From Bradyrhizobium cenepequi (GTDB lineage Bacteria > Pseudomonadota > Alphaproteobacteria > Rhizobiales > Xanthobacteraceae): a DNA stretch of 64,000 nt. Made by a program: the position numbers and the translations under genes. This document shows positions 52,845 through 61,857 of this stretch, in pieces. The notes under the pieces were generated by a model that ran no database searches, was not told where the DNA came from, and saw only the letters and a program-made list of their open reading frames with translations. The DNA lies in contig NZ_JAGKJI010000015.1 in assembly GCF_020329485.1 (NCBI RefSeq), forward strand, positions 85,883-149,882, in the 5' to 3' direction. The number at the start of each line of letters is the position of its first letter. The stretch's first letter is position 1.

Positions 52845-53599
52845 GATGCGGTTTTCGCAGCCAGGCCGCCAAAGCGGCGCTCGCGTCTGGCATATTCGGC
52901 AATCGCACTTTCCAGCGCCACCTTGTCGAAGTCCGGCCAGTGGATCGGCACGAACACGAGCTCGCTATAGGCTGCCTGCCACATCAGGAAGTTCGACAGC
53001 CGCTGTTCGCCGCTGGTGCGGATGATCAGATCGGGGTCGGGAATGTCGGGGGCGTCGAGATATTGCCCGAGCGTGTCGGCGTCGATCGAGGCGGGATCGC
53101 GCTTTCCTTCGGCAACCTCCTGCGCCAGCCGCCGCGCCGCGCCGGCGATCTCCTGGCGCGAGCCATAGTTGAAGGCAACGACGAGATTGAGTTTGGTGTT
53201 CTCCCTGGTGAGTTCTTCGGCTTCGTTGAGGAGCGCGCAGATATCCGGCTCCAGCCCATCGCGCTGGCCGATGACGCGCACCCTCACCCCGTCGCGGTGC
53301 AGCGTCGCCAGATCATTGCGGATGAAGCGGCGCAACAGTCCGAAGAGATCGCCGATCTCGGTCGCCGGACGCGACCAGTTCTCTGACGAGAACGAGAAGA
53401 TGGTGAGATAGAGGATGCCAAGTTCGTGGCAGGCCCGCACGACACGGCGCAGCGCCTCTACGCCGCGCCGATGTCCCTCCGCGCGCGGCAGGCCCCGTGC
53501 TGCCGCCCAGCGTCCGTTGCCGTCCATGATGATGGCCACATGCAACGGGCTGCCGGTTCGATCCGGTCCGGCAATTGCAGGTGCAGGCGCATTCGACAT
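52841..53599 (-). CDS. uppS: Isoprenyl transferase (undecaprenyl diphosphate synthase)
   Basis: A 252-residue cis-prenyltransferase making the lipid carrier for cell wall synthesis. Motifs: HVAIIMDGNGRWAAARGLPR with the catalytic aspartate, GHRRGVEALRRVV, LTIFSFSSENWSRP, and the C-terminal DLIIRTSGEQRLSNFLMWQ and YSELVFVPIHWPDF. Typical length. Between frr and cdsA; overlaps cdsA by four bases. Confidence 0.97.
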   Translation of the reverse strand: MSNAPAPAIAGPDRTGSPLHVAIIMDGNGRWAAARGLPRAEGHRRGVEALRRVVRACHELGILYLTIFSFSSENWSRPATEIGDLFGLLRRFIRNDLATLHRDGVRVRVIGQRDGLEPDICALLNEAEELTRENTKLNLVVAFNYGSRQEIAGAARRLAQEVAEGKRDPASIDADTLGQYLDAPDIPDPDLIIRTSGEQRLSNFLMWQAAYSELVFVPIHWPDFDKVALESAIAEYARRERRFGGLAAKTAS

Positions 53600-53613
53600 C
53601 GGCGCTGTCCAAA

Positions 53614-54177
53614 TCAGACGGTCAGGATTTCCTTTTCCTTGGCCGCCAGCAATTGATCGATTTCGGCGATCACGCCGTCGGTCGCCTTCTGCACCTCGGC
53701 GGCGAGCCGCTCCTGATCGTCCTCGGAGATCTCGTGGTTCTTCTCGAGCTTCTTGACGATATCGAGCCCATCGCGGCGGACATGACGGACCGCCACCTTG
53801 GCCGCTTCCGCATATTTGTGCGCGACCTTCACGAGTTCCTTGCGACGCTCGGCATTGAGTTCGGGAATACGCAGTCGCAACACCTGGCCTTCGGTCGCCG
53901 GCGAGAGGCCGAGATTGGAATCGACGATCGCCTTCTCAACCGCCTTCACCATCGACTTGTCCCAGACCTGCACCGAGAGCAGCCGCGGCTCGGGCACGGT
54001 GACGGTGGCAAGCTGGTTGAGCGGCATGTGCGAGCCGTAGGCCTCAACCTGCACCGGCTCAAGCATCGACGCCGCGGCACGGCCAGTGCGAAGACCGCCC
54101 AATTCGTGCTTGAGGGACTGGGTCGCGCCCTGCATGCGGCGCTTCAATTCGTTGATGTCAAAACCAGGCGTGGGCAT
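53614..54177 (-). CDS. frr: Ribosome recycling factor
   Basis: A 187-residue Frr splitting post-termination ribosomes with EF-G. Signatures: GLRTGRAAASMLEPVQVEAY, PLNQLATVTVPEPRLLSVQV, LRIPELNAERRKELVKVAHK and the long C-terminal helix DQERLAAEVQKATDGVIAEI. The ATG at 54177 (MPTPGFDINELKRRM) is the family start; the frame extends 27 bases further. The palindrome copy F lies between it and pyrH. Confidence 0.97.
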   Translation of the reverse strand: MPTPGFDINELKRRMQGATQSLKHELGGLRTGRAAASMLEPVQVEAYGSHMPLNQLATVTVPEPRLLSVQVWDKSMVKAVEKAIVDSNLGLSPATEGQVLRLRIPELNAERRKELVKVAHKYAEAAKVAVRHVRRDGLDIVKKLEKNHEISEDDQERLAAEVQKATDGVIAEIDQLLAAKEKEILTV

Positions 54178-54245
54178 GACGCTCTCCCTTCTCTGGATCG
54201 TCATCCGATCGGATAGGATCGGACCAAGATCTCATCTCTTCGCTG

Positions 54246-54292
54246 GAGCATGATCTCTTCGGAAACCGGCTCCCGCCTTTCCGGATCATACC
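54246..54292. repeat. GAGCATGATC palindrome, copy F, between pyrH and frr
   Basis: GAGCATGATCTCTTCGGAAA at the left and TTTCCGGATCATACC at the right enclose CCGGCTCCCGCC. The right arm is degenerate (CATACC instead of CATGCTC). It sits inside the otherwise tight pyrH-frr run. Confidence 0.8.
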
Positions 54293-54327
54293 CTGGAAAC
54301 CAACCGCCATGCAGCGACGCCCGAGCG

Positions 54328-55044
54328 TCAGCCGGCGACGACCGTACCGTGGCCCGTGCCGCGCAGGATCGCGCCGATCGAGCCAGGCTCGGCGATCGAG
54401 AACACGATGATAGGCAGCGACGTCTCGCGGGCAAGCGCGAATGCGGTCGCGTCCATGACCTTGTAACCGCCGGCAATCGCCTGCGAATGCGTCAGGCGAT
54501 CGAAGCGTTTGGCCGATGGATCCTTCTTGGGATCGGCACTGTAGACGCCGTCGACATTAGTGGCCTTCAAGACCGCATCGGCGCCGATCTCGGCCGCGCG
54601 CAGGACCGCGGTGGTATCTGTGGTGAAGAACGGATTGCCGGTTCCGCCGCCGAGCAAGATGATCTTGCCCTCGGCGAGGTATTTGTGCGCCGCACCGCGG
54701 GTGAACAATTCGCAGATCTCCGGCATCACGAAGGCCGACAGGGCCTGCGCCGGGGTGCCTTTACGCTCGATCGCCGATTCCAGCGCGAGGCAGTTCATCA
54801 CGGTTGCCAGCATGCCCATGGTGTCGCCGGTGGTGCGGGATACGCCTTGGGACGACACCTGCACGCCGCGCACCATGTTGCCGCCGCCGACCACGACGGC
54901 AACCTCGGTGCCGAGATGGCGAGCCGCGATCAGGTCATCGGCGATGCGGTCGATGGTGGCCTGGTCGATGCCGAAGGATTGGCTGCCGGCGAGGTATTCG
55001 CCCGAAAGCTTGATCACCACGCGACGATAGACCGGCTCAGCCAT
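54328..55044 (-). CDS. pyrH: UMP kinase
   Basis: A 238-residue amino-acid-kinase-fold enzyme phosphorylating UMP. Motifs: RVVIKLSGEYLAGSQSFGID, VAVVVGGGNMVRG, GDTMGMLATVMNCLALE, GGGTGNPFFTTDTTAVLRA and AFALARETSLPIIVFSI. Length typical. Between tsf and frr, as in most bacteria. Confidence 0.97.
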   Translation of the reverse strand: MAEPVYRRVVIKLSGEYLAGSQSFGIDQATIDRIADDLIAARHLGTEVAVVVGGGNMVRGVQVSSQGVSRTTGDTMGMLATVMNCLALESAIERKGTPAQALSAFVMPEICELFTRGAAHKYLAEGKIILLGGGTGNPFFTTDTTAVLRAAEIGADAVLKATNVDGVYSADPKKDPSAKRFDRLTHSQAIAGGYKVMDATAFALARETSLPIIVFSIAEPGSIGAILRGTGHGTVVAG

Positions 55045-55112
55045 GATCGCTTCCTCAAATCCCGCGCAAGCGGGTTCCGGCGGGATGCGCCGGAACCATC
55101 CGATCCCCGCGG

Positions 55113-56036
55113 TTACTTCTTGCCGCTGGCGGCCGCGACTTCGGCTGCGAAATCGGATTCCTGCTTCTCGATTCCCTCGCCGAGAGCATAGCGCACAAAA
55201 CCGGTGACCTTCACCGGTCCGCCGATCTTGCCCTCAGCTTCCTTGAGCGCCTGCGCGACGGACTTTCCGCTGTCGTGGATAAAAGCCTGCTCCAGGAGGC
55301 AGACCTCCTTGTAGAAGGTCTTCAGGCCGGACTCGACGATCTTCTCGATCACGTTCTCCGGCTTGCCCTGCTGACGGTACTTGTCGGCAAGCACGTCCTT
55401 CTCGCGCCTGACGAGGTCGGGATCGAGCCCGGCGGGATCGATCGCCTGCGGGTTCGCTGCGGCGACGTGCATGGCGAGCTGGCGGCCGAGCACCGCAAGC
55501 TCATCGGCCTTGCCGGCCGATTCCAGTGCCACGATCACGCCCATCTTGCCGGCCCCCTCGGTGACGGCGTTGTGGATGTAGCTCGACACCACGCCCTTGC
55601 CGACCTCAAGCGCGGCCGCGCGGCGCAGCGTCATGTTCTCGCCGATGGTCGCGATCGCATCGTTGATCGCAGCCTCGACCGTGACGGCGCCAACCTTGGC
55701 CGCCTTGATCTTCTCGACGTCGGCGCCGACTTCGAGCGCAACCTGGGCGATCATCTTGACCAGGCCCTGGAATTGATCGTTGCGCGCGACGAAGTCGGTC
55801 TCCGAATTGACTTCGACGACGACGCCCTTGGTGTCCTTGGTCAGGGCGCCGATCAGGCCCTCGGCGGCAACGCGGCCGGCCTTCTTGGCGGCCTTCGAGA
55901 GACCCTTCTTGCGCAGCCAATCTTGCGCGGCCTGCATGTCGCCGGCGGTCTCGGTCAGCGCCGCCTTGCAATCCATCATTCCCGCGCCGGTCGACTCGCG
56001 CAGGTCCTTGACCATCGCTGCTGTGATCGTTGCCAT
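55113..56036 (-). CDS. tsf: Elongation factor Ts
   Basis: A 307-residue EF-Ts that exchanges GDP on EF-Tu. N-terminal UBA-like domain: MVKDLRESTGAGMMDCKAAL; then EGLIGALTKDTKGVVVEVNS and ETDFVARNDQF, the signature of the core domain; MHVAAANPQAIDP in the C-terminal half. Length is usual for alphaproteobacteria. 126 bases separate it from rpsB. Confidence 0.97.
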   Translation of the reverse strand: MATITAAMVKDLRESTGAGMMDCKAALTETAGDMQAAQDWLRKKGLSKAAKKAGRVAAEGLIGALTKDTKGVVVEVNSETDFVARNDQFQGLVKMIAQVALEVGADVEKIKAAKVGAVTVEAAINDAIATIGENMTLRRAAALEVGKGVVSSYIHNAVTEGAGKMGVIVALESAGKADELAVLGRQLAMHVAAANPQAIDPAGLDPDLVRREKDVLADKYRQQGKPENVIEKIVESGLKTFYKEVCLLEQAFIHDSGKSVAQALKEAEGKIGGPVKVTGFVRYALGEGIEKQESDFAAEVAAASGKK

Positions 56037-56162
56037 CGTTGAATTCCTTCTTGCCTGTGAAGCGCTGCGGCGCCCGGTGGGCGCCGCAGCCAGCGACAGG
56101 GAATGCCTTGATCTGGGAATTGAAGCGCTGGCCGGAAAGGTCCGGCCACGCGGCCGTCTACG

Positions 56163-57161
56163 TTATTCGGCTTCCGCGGTGAGCGTCTTGGCCTGGGCGA
56201 CCCAGGCGTCGGCACGGCTCGGCAGACCGACCTCTTCGCCGATCTTATGCGCGGTATCGTGATCGAGCTCGGCGAGCTGCCAATAGTGGAAGATGCCGAG
56301 ATCGTTGAGCTTCTTCTCGATCGTGCCGGACACGCCGATGAGCTTCTTGAGGTTGTCGGCGGTGCCGCGCGGCCCCGGCAGGCCTTGGAAGCCGGTCGCT
56401 GCCGACGGTGCCGCGACCTCTTCCCGTGCCGGCTCAACGGAGGCGCCGATGTCGATACCGACATCGCCCTGCGCGCGCGAGATGCCGTCGATCGCGGCCC
56501 GCGCGACCAGGTCGCAATAGAGCGAGATTGCCCGGCCGGCGTCGTCATTGCCCGGCACCACATAGGTGATGCCCTTCGGGTCCGAATTGGTGTCGACGAT
56601 CGCGGCGACGGGGATATTGAGCCGCTGCGCTTCCTGGATCGCGATGTCTTCCTTGTTGGTGTCGATCACGAAGATCATGTCGGGCAGGCCGCCCATGTCC
56701 TTGATGCCGCCGAGCGAGCGGTCGAGCTTGTCGCGCTCGCGCTGCAGCGTCAGCCGTTCCTTCTTGGTGTAGGAATTGGCTTCACCGGACGAGAGCACCT
56801 CGTCCAGGTGACGCAGCCGCTTGATCGAGGCCGAGATCGTCTTCCAGTTGGTCAGCGTGCCGCCGAGCCAGCGCGAATTGACGAAATACTGCGCTGAACG
56901 CTTGGCCGCTTCCGCGACCCCGTCCTGCGCCTGCCGCTTGGTGCCGACGAACAGAATGCGGCCGCCCTTGGCAACGGTGTCGCTGACCGCCTGCAACGCA
57001 CGGTGCAGCATCGGCACGGTCTGGGCGAGGTCGATGATATGGATGTTGTTGCGGGCGCCGAAAATGTACTCCGCCATTTTCGGGTTCCAGCGGTGGGATT
57101 GGTGGCCAAAGTGCACGCCAGCTTCCAAAAGCTGACGCATGCTGAAATCGGGTAGCGACAT
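56163..57161 (-). CDS. rpsB: 30S ribosomal protein S2 with C-terminal extension
   Basis: A 332-residue S2. The core starts SMRQLLEAGVHFGHQSHRWN and contains KNIHIIDL-like RNNIHIIDLAQTVPMLHRAL, GTKRQAQDGVAEAA, DMIFVIDTNKEDIAIQEAQR and PVAAIVDTNSDPKGITYVVP, ending near residue 230. About 95 more residues follow, including a helix-hairpin-helix-like segment (LKKLIGVSGTIEKKLNDLGI then FHYWQLAELDHDTAHKIGEE), so the protein is much longer than the 240-residue E. coli form. ATG 57161 gives MSLPDFSMRQLL. Confidence 0.96.
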   Translation of the reverse strand: MSLPDFSMRQLLEAGVHFGHQSHRWNPKMAEYIFGARNNIHIIDLAQTVPMLHRALQAVSDTVAKGGRILFVGTKRQAQDGVAEAAKRSAQYFVNSRWLGGTLTNWKTISASIKRLRHLDEVLSSGEANSYTKKERLTLQRERDKLDRSLGGIKDMGGLPDMIFVIDTNKEDIAIQEAQRLNIPVAAIVDTNSDPKGITYVVPGNDDAGRAISLYCDLVARAAIDGISRAQGDVGIDIGASVEPAREEVAAPSAATGFQGLPGPRGTADNLKKLIGVSGTIEKKLNDLGIFHYWQLAELDHDTAHKIGEEVGLPSRADAWVAQAKTLTAEAE

Positions 57162-57273
57162 CGTTTGATTCTCCGGTTGGTTCCTCCGGAAACGTGTGAG
57201 CAAGCGAGCCTTGTCGGCCCGGCTGCCACCGGACGGCCTTCTAGAGCCATGTTTCCGTGTGAGATGGCGCGCT

Positions 57274-57301
57274 ATATAGCGCGATTTCCGCCAGAAGCAA
57301 G
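57274..57301 (-). promoter_or_regulatory. Possible rpsB promoter with palindromic -10 region
   Basis: On the minus strand CTTGCT is followed after 16 bases by CTATAT, close to the rhizobial -35/-10 pattern CTTGAC / CTATAT. The -10 lies in a perfect 16-bp palindrome CGCGCTATATAGCGCG (57268-57283), about 110 bases before the rpsB start. Confidence 0.45.
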
Positions 57302-57463
57302 GAAATATGGGCGGATTTGGGGGCTCCGAGGCTGGTTAACCTCGCTGTTCGGGCGAAGCGACGCGCTTTACCGCTTCAAAGGACCGCAAGCACGGCTCCA
57401 TTTATCAATGCCCGCAATCACTTGCCCCGCCGGGCAATCGAACTTGTGAAGAACGATTGCCGC

Positions 57464-57751
57464 TCAAAAGGTCTCCGGCCATCGCCGGCCGCCATGAAAT
57501 ACCCGTAAGACCTGAACGGTCCTGCCCGCCACACGATAAGGCACAATGTAGGGCGTCTTCGGAATTACAAGTTCTCGCGTCCCAGGAACTCGGCCTGATC
57601 TCCCCATTTCGGGATTGTCGGACAGCAACGTCTCGACGTTATGCATGATGTGAAGAACGACACGCTTTGCCGCCGCGCGGTTGCTCTGCTCAATATAGGC
57701 CCGTATCGCGACAAGGTCCTCAATGGCCTCGGGTGACCAAACCGCGCTCAT
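57464..57751 (-). CDS. RelE/ParE-family toxin
   Basis: A 95-residue toxin beginning MSAVWSPEAIEDLVAIRAYI, with the ParE-like helices (EQSNRAAAKRVVLHIMHNVE), NPEMGRSGRVPGTRELVIPK, and the closing strand GRTVQVLRVFHGGRRWPE. Its ATG overlaps the antitoxin stop (ATGA). ParE members poison gyrase and RelE members cleave mRNA; which applies here cannot be told. Inserted between rpsB and dnaE. Confidence 0.88.
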   Translation of the reverse strand: MSAVWSPEAIEDLVAIRAYIEQSNRAAAKRVVLHIMHNVETLLSDNPEMGRSGRVPGTRELVIPKTPYIVPYRVAGRTVQVLRVFHGGRRWPETF

Positions 57752-58014
57752 TTCCGCTTGGGAAGCGGTTTCTCTTTGCCGCTCCCCCACGACGTCACCC
57801 AGTCTTTGATGTCCTCGTGCGGAATTCCCTCTCCGCGATCAAGCGAAGCGATCGCTTGCTTGATGCCCGCAACCTGCCACTCGTTAACGTCGAGATACTC
57901 GTTGATCGCCTCCGCAGCGAGGAAAGAACGGCTACGGCCGGTGCTCTTGGCGAGTTTCTCCAGCCTTTTTTTTGCAGCTGCATCTACGCGCACTGTGAAG
58001 GTCATCGAGCCCAT
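57748..58014 (-). CDS. Ribbon-helix-helix antitoxin (CopG/ParD-like)
   Basis: An 88-residue antitoxin. The N-terminal RHH DNA-binding part reads MTFTVRVDAAAKKRLEKLAK then STGRSRSFLAAEAINEYLD; the C-terminal half (QAIASLDRGEGIPHEDIKDW) would wrap the toxin. Either ATG 58014 or 58005 may start. It overlaps the toxin gene by four bases and presumably represses the pair's promoter in the 80 bases upstream. Confidence 0.88.
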   Translation of the reverse strand: MGSMTFTVRVDAAAKKRLEKLAKSTGRSRSFLAAEAINEYLDVNEWQVAGIKQAIASLDRGEGIPHEDIKDWVTSWGSGKEKPLPKRK

Positions 58015-58096
58015 ATCTCATCCATTGTGCGAGTTTGTACACAAATAAGCGCTGGAGGTCGGCAAGGCAACCGCCAAACAGGCTCTTCGGCTCCGC

Positions 58097-61000
58097 TCAC
58101 AGTGTCTCGACCATCTCGACGCCAGAGACCGCCTTGATGGCGCCGGCGATCTGCGGGGACACCTGGAAGCGGCCTTCGAGCTTGAATTCGACCTCGGTCT
58201 CGAGATCGAGGCGCAGCACCAGCGCGATATCGCCGCCGGTGCCATTGCCCGGCTGAAGTCGCTTGGCGATCGAGTCCAGCGGCTTGGTGTCGCGCAGGAA
58301 AATGCGCAGGCCCTTTTGCGTCTTGGCGGCGGCGGCATCGAGCGGCTCGGCATGCAGCACGCGGGCGCGCACGTCCTCGCCCTGCAGTTCGGCACCGAGC
58401 TGCAACAGCACGGCGGTGCCCGGCTCCAGCACGTCGCGGTATTGCGCCAATCCTTCGGAGAACAGCACCGCCTCGAAATGGCCGGTGGGGTCCGACAGGC
58501 CCATGATGCCCATCTTGTTGCCGGTCTTGGTGCGCCGCTCCATGCGCGAGACCACCGTGGCGGCGACTTTGCCCGCCGTCGCGCCGGTCTTCACCGCCCG
58601 CGAAAACTCGGCCCAGGACTGCACCCGCAGCCGTTTCAGGGCCGTGGCGTAGTCGTCGAGCGGGTGGCCTGAGAGGAAGAAGCCGATAGCGTCATATTCG
58701 CGTCGCAGCCGCTCCGCCGGCAGACACGGTTCGACCTGCGGCAGCACGATGCTCGGCGCGTCCGAAAGTCCGCCGAACATATCGTTCTGGCCCGATGTCG
58801 CAGCCTCGTGGCTACGCTGGCAAGCGGCGAGGATCGCATCCGCGCCGGCAAAGACCCGCGTACGGTTCGGCTCGAGCGAATCAAAGGCGCCGGCGGCGGC
58901 GAGACTTTCGATGATGCGCTTGTTGATCGCGCGCGGGCTCACGCGCGCGGCGAAATCGGCCAGCGACGTGAACGCGCCCTTCTTCCGTTCCTCGACGATC
59001 TGCTCGACCGCCTGCAGACCGACCCCTTTCAGCGCGGCCAGTGCGTAGTAGATGGTGTTACTTCCGACCTCGAAGGTCGCGCCGGAGCGGTTGATGTCTG
59101 GTGGTTCGACCTTGATGCCGAGCCGCTGCGCTTCAGAGCGGAATTCGGAAAGCTTATCGGTGTTGTTGAGTTCGAGCGTCATCGACGCCGCCAGGAACTC
59201 CACCGGGTAATGCGCCTTCATGTAGGCGGTTTGATAGGACACCAGCGCATAGGCCGCGGCGTGGCTCTTGTTGAAGCCGTAGTCGGCGAACTTGGCGAGC
59301 AATTCGAAGATCGTCTCCGCTTGCCCTTTCGGCACGCTATTCTTGACCGCACCGGCAACGAAGATCTCGCGCTGCTTCTCCATCTCGGCGCGGATCTTCT
59401 TGCCCATGGCGCGGCGCAGCAGGTCGGCTTGGCCGAGCGTGTAGCCCGCCATCTGCTGCGCGATCTGCATCACCTGCTCCTGGTAGATGATGACGCCGAA
59501 CGTCTCTTTCAGGATCGGCTCCAGGATCGGATGCAGATATTCCGGCTCTTCGTCGCCGTGCTTGCGCGCGCAATAGGTCGGGATGTTGGCCATCGGGCCG
59601 GGGCGATAGAGCGCCACCAGCGCGATGATGTCCTCGAAACGGTCCGGCCGCATGTCGATCAGCGCCCGCCGCATGCCCTGGCTTTCAACCTGGAACACGC
59701 CGACCACATCGCCCCGCGCCAGCATCTGGTAGCTTTCGGCATCGTCGATCGGCAGTGTCGCCAGATTGACATGCTCATTGCGTTGCTTGAGCAGCCTCAC
59801 GGCGACATCGAGCACCGTCAACGTCTTCAGGCCGAGGAAGTCGAACTTCACAAGTCCCGCAGGCTCGACCCACTTCATGTTGAACTGGGTCACCGGCATG
59901 TCGGATTTGGGATCACGATAGAGCGGCACGAGCTCGCTCAAGGGGCGGTCGCCGATCACGATGCCGGCGGCATGGGTCGACGCGTGCCGGGTCAGGCCTT
60001 CCAGGCGTTGCGCGATGTCGAAGGCGCGCGCAACCACCGGATCCTCGTCGCGGAAAGCCTGCAGCTTGGGCTCCCCTTCGATCGCCTGCGCCAGTGTCAC
60101 GGGCGCGGCGGGGTTTTGCGGCACCAGCTTCGTCAGCTTGTCGACCTGGCCATAGGGCATCTGCAGCACGCGGCCGACGTCGCGCAGCACGCCGCGTGCC
60201 TGCAGCGTACCGAAGGTGATGATCTGCGCCACCTGGTCGCGGCCGTAGCGCTCCTGCACATAGGAGATCACCTCGCCGCGGCGATCCTGGCAGAAGTCGA
60301 TATCGAAGTCCGGCATCGACACGCGTTCCGGATTGAGGAAGCGCTCGAACAGCAGGCCGAACCGGATCGGGTCGAGATCGGTGATGGTCAAGGCCCAAGC
60401 GACCAGCGAGCCTGCGCCCGAGCCGCGGCCCGGCCCGACCGGGATGTCGTGGGCCTTGGCCCATTTGATGAAGTCGGAGACGATCAGGAAGTAGCCCGCA
60501 TAGTTCATGCGGTTGATGACATCGATCTCGAAGGCGAGACGCTTCTGATAATCCTCTTCGGTGGTGCCCGGCGACAAGCCATGGATCCGGAGACGCCTTG
60601 CGAGCCCCTCCTCGGCCTGACGCATCAGTTCCGCAGCCTCCTCGCTTGCCGCATCGGACGCCGACCCAGCACCGACCGTGAAGCGCGGCAAGATCGGCTT
60701 GCGCGCCTTCGGGCGGAACGAGCAGCGCTCGGCGATCTCGATCGTCGATGCCAGCGCTTCCGGAATATCCGCAAACAACACCGCCATCTCGGCGCGCGTC
60801 TTGAAGCGATGGTCGGGCGTGAGCTGCTCGCGCTCGGTCTCCGCGATCAGCCGGCCGCCGGCAATGCACAGGAGCGCATCGTGGGCCTCGTAGTCGTCGG
60901 TGCTTGCGAAATAGGGCTCATTGGTCGCGACCAGCGGCAGGCCCTTCGTATAGGCAAGATCGATCAGGCCAGCCTCGGTGCGGCGCTCCTTGTCGGCGCC

Positions 61001-61543
61001 ATGACGCTGCAGCTCGATATAGAGGCGTTCGCCGAACAGGCTCGCCAGGCGCTCGCAACGCGTGGTGGCCAGGCTCGCCTGATCGGCCGCGAACGCAAGC
61101 GCGATCGGTCCGTCCGGACCACCGGTCAAGGCGATCAGATCTTCGGCATCATCCTTCAGCCAGTCGAACTTTATGTGCGGCGACTGGTGGACGGGCGTCT
61201 CGAGGAACGCTCGCGAGTTCAACCGCATCAGACTGCGATAGCCACGCTCCCGCGCGGCGAGCAGCACGAATCGGGCCGGAGCGCCGGCCAGCGCGCTGCG
61301 CGAATTCGGGTCGACATCGCCGAAATCGATGGCGAGCTCGCAGCCGACGATGGGCTGGATGCCGTAGCCGGCCATCTTGTCGGAGAATTCCAGCGCGCCG
61401 AACATGTTGTCGGTGTCTGTCAGCGCGAGCGCCGGCTGGCGGTCCGCTTTGGCGAGTTCGCCGAGCTTGGCGACCTTGATCGAACCCTTCAGCAGCGAAT
61501 AGGCCGAATGAACGTGAAGATGGACGAATCCGGCACTGGGCAT
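58097..61543 (-). CDS. dnaE: DNA polymerase III alpha subunit, replicative
   Basis: A 1148-residue replicative polymerase. The PHP domain begins FVHLHVHSAYSLLKGSIKVA; the catalytic core has GRGSGAGSLVAWALTITDLD then the metal aspartates in SMPDFDIDFCQDRRGEVI, and YNKSHAAAYALVSYQTAYMK-like GFNKSHAAAYALVSYQTAYM in the fingers; a tandem HhH (INKRIIESLAAAGAFDSL) and an OB-fold (MERRTKTGNKMGIMGLSDPT) follow. The frame extends to a TTG at 61582; ATG 61543 is the likelier start. It lies upstream-adjacent to a putative SOS-controlled miniprotein gene. Confidence 0.97.
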   Translation of the reverse strand: MPSAGFVHLHVHSAYSLLKGSIKVAKLGELAKADRQPALALTDTDNMFGALEFSDKMAGYGIQPIVGCELAIDFGDVDPNSRSALAGAPARFVLLAARERGYRSLMRLNSRAFLETPVHQSPHIKFDWLKDDAEDLIALTGGPDGPIALAFAADQASLATTRCERLASLFGERLYIELQRHGADKERRTEAGLIDLAYTKGLPLVATNEPYFASTDDYEAHDALLCIAGGRLIAETEREQLTPDHRFKTRAEMAVLFADIPEALASTIEIAERCSFRPKARKPILPRFTVGAGSASDAASEEAAELMRQAEEGLARRLRIHGLSPGTTEEDYQKRLAFEIDVINRMNYAGYFLIVSDFIKWAKAHDIPVGPGRGSGAGSLVAWALTITDLDPIRFGLLFERFLNPERVSMPDFDIDFCQDRRGEVISYVQERYGRDQVAQIITFGTLQARGVLRDVGRVLQMPYGQVDKLTKLVPQNPAAPVTLAQAIEGEPKLQAFRDEDPVVARAFDIAQRLEGLTRHASTHAAGIVIGDRPLSELVPLYRDPKSDMPVTQFNMKWVEPAGLVKFDFLGLKTLTVLDVAVRLLKQRNEHVNLATLPIDDAESYQMLARGDVVGVFQVESQGMRRALIDMRPDRFEDIIALVALYRPGPMANIPTYCARKHGDEEPEYLHPILEPILKETFGVIIYQEQVMQIAQQMAGYTLGQADLLRRAMGKKIRAEMEKQREIFVAGAVKNSVPKGQAETIFELLAKFADYGFNKSHAAAYALVSYQTAYMKAHYPVEFLAASMTLELNNTDKLSEFRSEAQRLGIKVEPPDINRSGATFEVGSNTIYYALAALKGVGLQAVEQIVEERKKGAFTSLADFAARVSPRAINKRIIESLAAAGAFDSLEPNRTRVFAGADAILAACQRSHEAATSGQNDMFGGLSDAPSIVLPQVEPCLPAERLRREYDAIGFFLSGHPLDDYATALKRLRVQSWAEFSRAVKTGATAGKVAATVVSRMERRTKTGNKMGIMGLSDPTGHFEAVLFSEGLAQYRDVLEPGTAVLLQLGAELQGEDVRARVLHAEPLDAAAAKTQKGLRIFLRDTKPLDSIAKRLQPGNGTGGDIALVLRLDLETEVEFKLEGRFQVSPQIAGAIKAVSGVEMVETL

Positions 61544-61740
61544 GGTGCTTCGAAGGGCCTTGGGTTTCGTGGAGGGACGCAACTGCCGGGCTGGGCACCA
61601 GGGCCATCATTCCCGACTCGCCGTTCAATGGTGATGTCTCCGATCCCCGGAGTCCATGCCGAACGCGCCATCGTGATGCGACGTCCGGCTTTTCCCCAGG
61701 GATGGGCGGCCCACTGGAATCGGCGTGCCCTCCTGCCCGT

Positions 61741-61839
61741 TCAGAGCTGCGGAATCAGCTGCGCCCAGACCGCGATCATTCCAATGAACAGCGTGATCGA
61801 TGCCAGCGCCGCCGCCTCTTCGACGAAGATCTTCAACAT
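61741..61839 (-). CDS. SOS-controlled transmembrane miniprotein, SidA-like
   Basis: A 32-residue ORF on the minus strand: start MLKIFVEEAAALASI, then a hydrophobic run through TLFIGMIAVWAQ, ending LIPQL and TGA. One transmembrane helix spans about residues 9-28, with Lys3 and Glu7-Glu8 at one end. AAGGAGA lies seven bases before the ATG. Two perfect LexA boxes lie 19-51 bases upstream. Caulobacter SidA is a 29-residue SOS-induced inner-membrane peptide that blocks division through FtsW, and, as I recall, it also lies beside dnaE; sequence homology has not been tested here. It has its own promoter region, 300 bases before and in line with dnaE. Confidence 0.8.
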   Translation of the reverse strand: MLKIFVEEAAALASITLFIGMIAVWAQLIPQL

Positions 61840-61857
61840 CGGCCGTCTCCTTGATGA

